Positions 40,150 to 41,976 of a stretch of DNA of 41,976 bases are shown piece by piece. Made by a program: the position numbers and the translations under genes. The notes beneath the pieces were generated by a model. That model worked only from the letters and a program-made list of their open reading frames with translations. It searched no databases and was not told the origin of the DNA. Numbering within the stretch: position 1 is the stretch's first letter; every line of letters begins with the position of its first letter. The stretch comes from a virus. Location: IMG/VR virus record IMGVR_UViG_3300019487_000052, positions 1 through 41,976 of that record. One strand, given 5' to 3'.

Positions 40150-40731
40150 GTGGGTAAACTCACACATCAGGTCCCTGAGATCATCCGCAAGTATCGGGAC
40201 GAGGGGGTCTCCATCGTGGCCCTAGGACGGGCCTATGGGGTGAGCCATGCCGCGATCTACTACCACTTGATCCATGCTGGGGTCGTAAGGACGCAAAAGC
40301 ACGGCCCCAAGACCCGGTCGATGGCTATATCAATGAAGCGATCGGGGGCCCGGGAGGAGGACATCTGCCGGCAACTTAGGATCGGGCGGAGCACTCTCCA
40401 CGCGTGGCTCAAGGCATTGGGCCGTCCCCGTAAGACCCTGGCCGGGTACACTGGGCCCTGCACGCGAGGGACGGGTCGAACCTGTGAGCTGGCAACCCCC
40501 AGGCCCAGGATGGTAGATGACTGGTGCCGTCCCTGCTGGCTGCGGCGTGCTCGTGGCAAGGAACGGGCCCCCGTGGAGCTTGCTGATCTTCTCTTGGCCA
40601 CGGCCCAGAAGATACAGGCCCAAGAGATGGCCCTCGTGTGGACGGCCGCAGTGATCGTGAGCATGGGGCACTCACAGCGAAAGAAGAAAGTAACGGGTTA
40701 CTTTCTTCTTCGAGAGGAAACTGAGCAATGA
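40150..40731 (+). CDS. Two-HTH DNA-binding protein
   Basis: 193 aa from GTG 40150 (or ATG 40102; the far upstream ATG at 39952 is rejected because it is antisense). Residues ~22-45 (IVALGRAYGVSHAAIYYHLI) and ~70-92 (REEDICRQLRIGRSTLHAWL) are two helix-turn-helix segments of the transposase/resolvase type. A Cys-rich stretch (GPCTRGTGRTC, WCRPCW) may bind zinc. A candidate regulator or recombination-type protein, and a possible binder of the dyads. The 3' end contains a 30-nt inverted repeat with a dyad-like centre (GTAACGGGTTAC). Confidence 0.75.
   Translation: MGKLTHQVPEIIRKYRDEGVSIVALGRAYGVSHAAIYYHLIHAGVVRTQKHGPKTRSMAISMKRSGAREEDICRQLRIGRSTLHAWLKALGRPRKTLAGYTGPCTRGTGRTCELATPRPRMVDDWCRPCWLRRARGKERAPVELADLLLATAQKIQAQEMALVWTAAVIVSMGHSQRKKKVTGYFLLREETEQ
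40681..40710. repeat. Inverted repeat with dyad-like centre in the two-HTH gene
   Basis: Fourteen-bp perfect arms (AAGAAGAAAGTAAC and GTTACTTTCTTCTT) around GG; centre GTAACGGGTTAC differs from the consensus dyad by one base. Confidence 0.8.
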
Positions 40732-41413
40732 TCGCTGTCCTCTACGCCGATCCCCGTGGCATCTACGCCGGCCTGCCCGACGTGGACCTCTGGGACGAGA
40801 CCAGGGACGCCAGGCGCTACCCCGGCCCGCATCCGGTCGTGGCGCATCCACCCTGCGCCCGGTGGTGCCGCCTGGCCGGGCTGGTGGAGGCTAGGTGGGG
40901 ACACCGCAGGGGCGAGGACGGCGGGACCTTCGCAGCGGGGCTCGCTGCGGTCCGGAGATGGGGGGGTACTGGAGCACCCCGCTTACTCCGATGCGTGGCC
41001 CGCCCACGGCCTCGTCCGCCCGCCCTACGGAGGCGGGTGGGTGCGGTCGCTCTACGATCCGGGCTGGTGCTGCGAGGTCGAGCAGGGCGAGTACGGGCAC
41101 GCGGCCCGGAAGCTCACGTGGCTCTACGCGGTGGACCGCACGGCCGGACTCCGTGCCGGGGACGACGGCCTGGAGGGATTCGGCGAAGCGCCGGGCCCTG
41201 GTCTCCTGGTGCGCCAACCACACGGCGGCCGGCGACACGCGACCTCGGCTCAGCAAGCGTGCGGCCTCGGCCACCCCTATCGAGTTCCGGGACTTGCTCT
41301 TGGCGATGGCCGGGAGTGTAACCGAGGCCCCTCGTTCCCATGTGCTGTCTCGGGGATCCCTCATGCGTGTGCCCTCTTGGAAAAAGCAACGGGTTACGAT
41401 TCATGAGGTATGA
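40728..41413 (+). pseudogene. Conserved phage protein split by two +1 frameshifts
   Basis: The start (ATG 40728, ATGA overlap with the HTH stop) reads MIAVLYADPRGIYAGLPDVD ... VVAHPPCARWCRLAGL ... EDGGTFAAGLAAVRRWG. I recall a conserved phage protein of this type that continues VLEHPAYSDAW. Here that continuation is in the +1 frame from a run of seven Gs (40960-40966): VLEHPAYSDAWPAHGLVRPP ... YGHAARKLTWLYA. Then a second +1 shift, between about 41140 and 41185, leads to KRRALVSWCANH ... RPRLSKRAASATPIEFRDLL to TGA 41411-41413. Either a pseudogene, base-calling errors, or shifted decoding. Function of the family unknown to me. Confidence 0.75.
41386..41397. promoter_or_regulatory. Degenerate dyad-like site before the Dam gene
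   Basis: GCAACGGGTTAC, two changes from GTAACCGGTTAC, 18 nt before the Dam-type gene start. It may be a decayed or weak copy. Confidence 0.35.
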
Positions 41414-41415
41414 GC

Positions 41416-41976
41416 ATGGCTGTCTACAATAAGAAGCTCCCCAGTCCATTCCCCTACTTTGGGGGTAAGAGCCGTGTAGCCGATCTCATCTGGAGCCGGT
41501 TCGGGACCGTGAAGAACTACGTCGAGCCCTTCTTCGGGTCCGGGGCCGTCCTCCTCGCTCGACCCGGTGAGATAACCGGGACGGAGACCGTGAATGATGC
41601 CGACGGGATGGTCGCGAACTTCTGGCGGGCGCTCAAGACGTGCCCCGAGCTAGTGGCCGAGCACGCTGACCACCCAGTAAATGAGAATGACTTACATGCC
41701 CGCCACGCCTGGCTGGTGCGCACCCAACTGGGGACGCTCGCGGCCAAGTTGGAAGGTGACCCCGAGTGGTGCGACCCCAAGGTAGCCGGCTGGTGGGTCT
41801 GGGGCATGGCCTGCTGGATCGGCAGTGGCTTCTGCTCGGGGAAGGGACCGTGGGCGGTAGATGTCGATGGCAGCCGTCAGCTCGTGCGGACGAAGGCCGC
41901 GGGCCAAGGCGTCAACCGTAAGCGCGTCCACCTCGGTAACGCGGGCCAAGGCGTCAACCGTAAGCGCGTCCACCTC
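41416..41976 (+). CDS. DNA adenine methylase (Dam/D12 class), partial at the right edge
   Basis: 187 codons without stop. ATG at 41416 has GAGG seven bases before it; an ATG at 41410 overlaps the previous stop but is too close. PYFGGK (13-18) and YVEPFFGSGAV (35-45) are the D12-class motifs binding SAM, with VNDAD (59-63). WWVWGMACWIGSGFCSG and the repeat GQGVNRKRVHLGNA follow. The catalytic DPPY must lie beyond the window. The repeat of 14 residues (two copies, second incomplete) is in the region that in this class precedes the DPPY part and may be a target-recognition insertion. Confidence 0.85.
   Translation, partial: MAVYNKKLPSPFPYFGGKSRVADLIWSRFGTVKNYVEPFFGSGAVLLARPGEITGTETVNDADGMVANFWRALKTCPELVAEHADHPVNENDLHARHAWLVRTQLGTLAAKLEGDPEWCDPKVAGWWVWGMACWIGSGFCSGKGPWAVDVDGSRQLVRTKAAGQGVNRKRVHLGNAGQGVNRKRVHL
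41899..41976 (+). repeat. 42-bp tandem repeat in the Dam gene
   Basis: First copy 41899-41940, second 41941-41976 (36 of 42 bases, cut by the window). All shared bases are identical. Each encodes 14 residues, A-G-Q-G-V-N-R-K-R-V-H-L-G-N. Confidence 0.92.

Noticed and set aside
1-41976. tRNA genes, CRISPR arrays, insertion sequences, integrase or attachment site
   Set aside because: None recognised on either strand; the only tandem repeats are in coding regions, and no transposase-like protein was seen apart from HTH segments in the 40150 gene, which lacks a catalytic domain.

Overview
The window is part of the genome of a tailed phage with a contractile tail (myovirus type) or an equivalent prophage. 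It holds a large terminase, portal, XkdF-type protease/scaffold, major capsid protein, connector proteins, tail sheath, tail tube, tape measure and a full baseplate set (LysM, gpD-like hub, gpV-like OB spike base, gp25, gpJ, gpI) followed by beta-helix tail spikes. Base composition is GC-rich by eye, ATG, GTG and TTG starts are all used, and Shine-Dalgarno sequences are of the AGGAGG type. Nothing identifies the host. I see no integrase, replication or lysis gene, tRNA or CRISPR array.

Layout. Positions 1-36276 are one long co-directional minus-strand block that reads right to left: accessory genes and a methyltransferase (36276-33613), packaging (33611-30658), portal (30654-28117), small Cys-rich proteins (28117-27167), protease/scaffold and capsid (27019-23967), a virion protein and small genes (23892-21610), connectors and tail completion (21540-17967), sheath and tube (17954-15142), tail assembly chaperone and tape measure (15108-11880), baseplate (11880-5917), spikes and fibre-like genes (5917-1). 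Many junctions are ATGA, TGATG, GTGA or TTGA overlaps, pointing to translational coupling. Both edges cut genes: a minus-strand structural gene runs off the left edge and a DNA adenine methylase runs off the right.

From 36340 to 41976 the orientation is mixed. It holds a plus-strand family 4 uracil-DNA glycosylase, minus-strand winged-helix and methyltransferase genes, then mostly plus-strand small genes: two unknowns, a two-HTH protein, a frameshifted conserved gene and the Dam-type methylase. This looks like an accessory or regulatory module next to the start of the late block.

The most striking feature is a perfect 12-bp dyad, GTAACCGGTTAC, found seven times (cores at 4202, 8263, 15113, 21602, 27096, 32271 and 37186). 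Spacings are 4.1-6.9 kb, mostly at borders between head, connector, tail and baseplate modules, with degenerate relatives at 40689 and 41386. In two places the symmetry extends to 26 and 30 bp with unrelated flanks. These could be operators, stoperators or another genome-wide recognition site. Other leads are a likely programmed -1 frameshift (C CCT TTA) in the tail assembly chaperone ahead of the tape measure, a domain shared by sheath, gpJ and a post-capsid virion protein, and an identical 42-bp in-frame tandem repeat in the Dam-type methylase.
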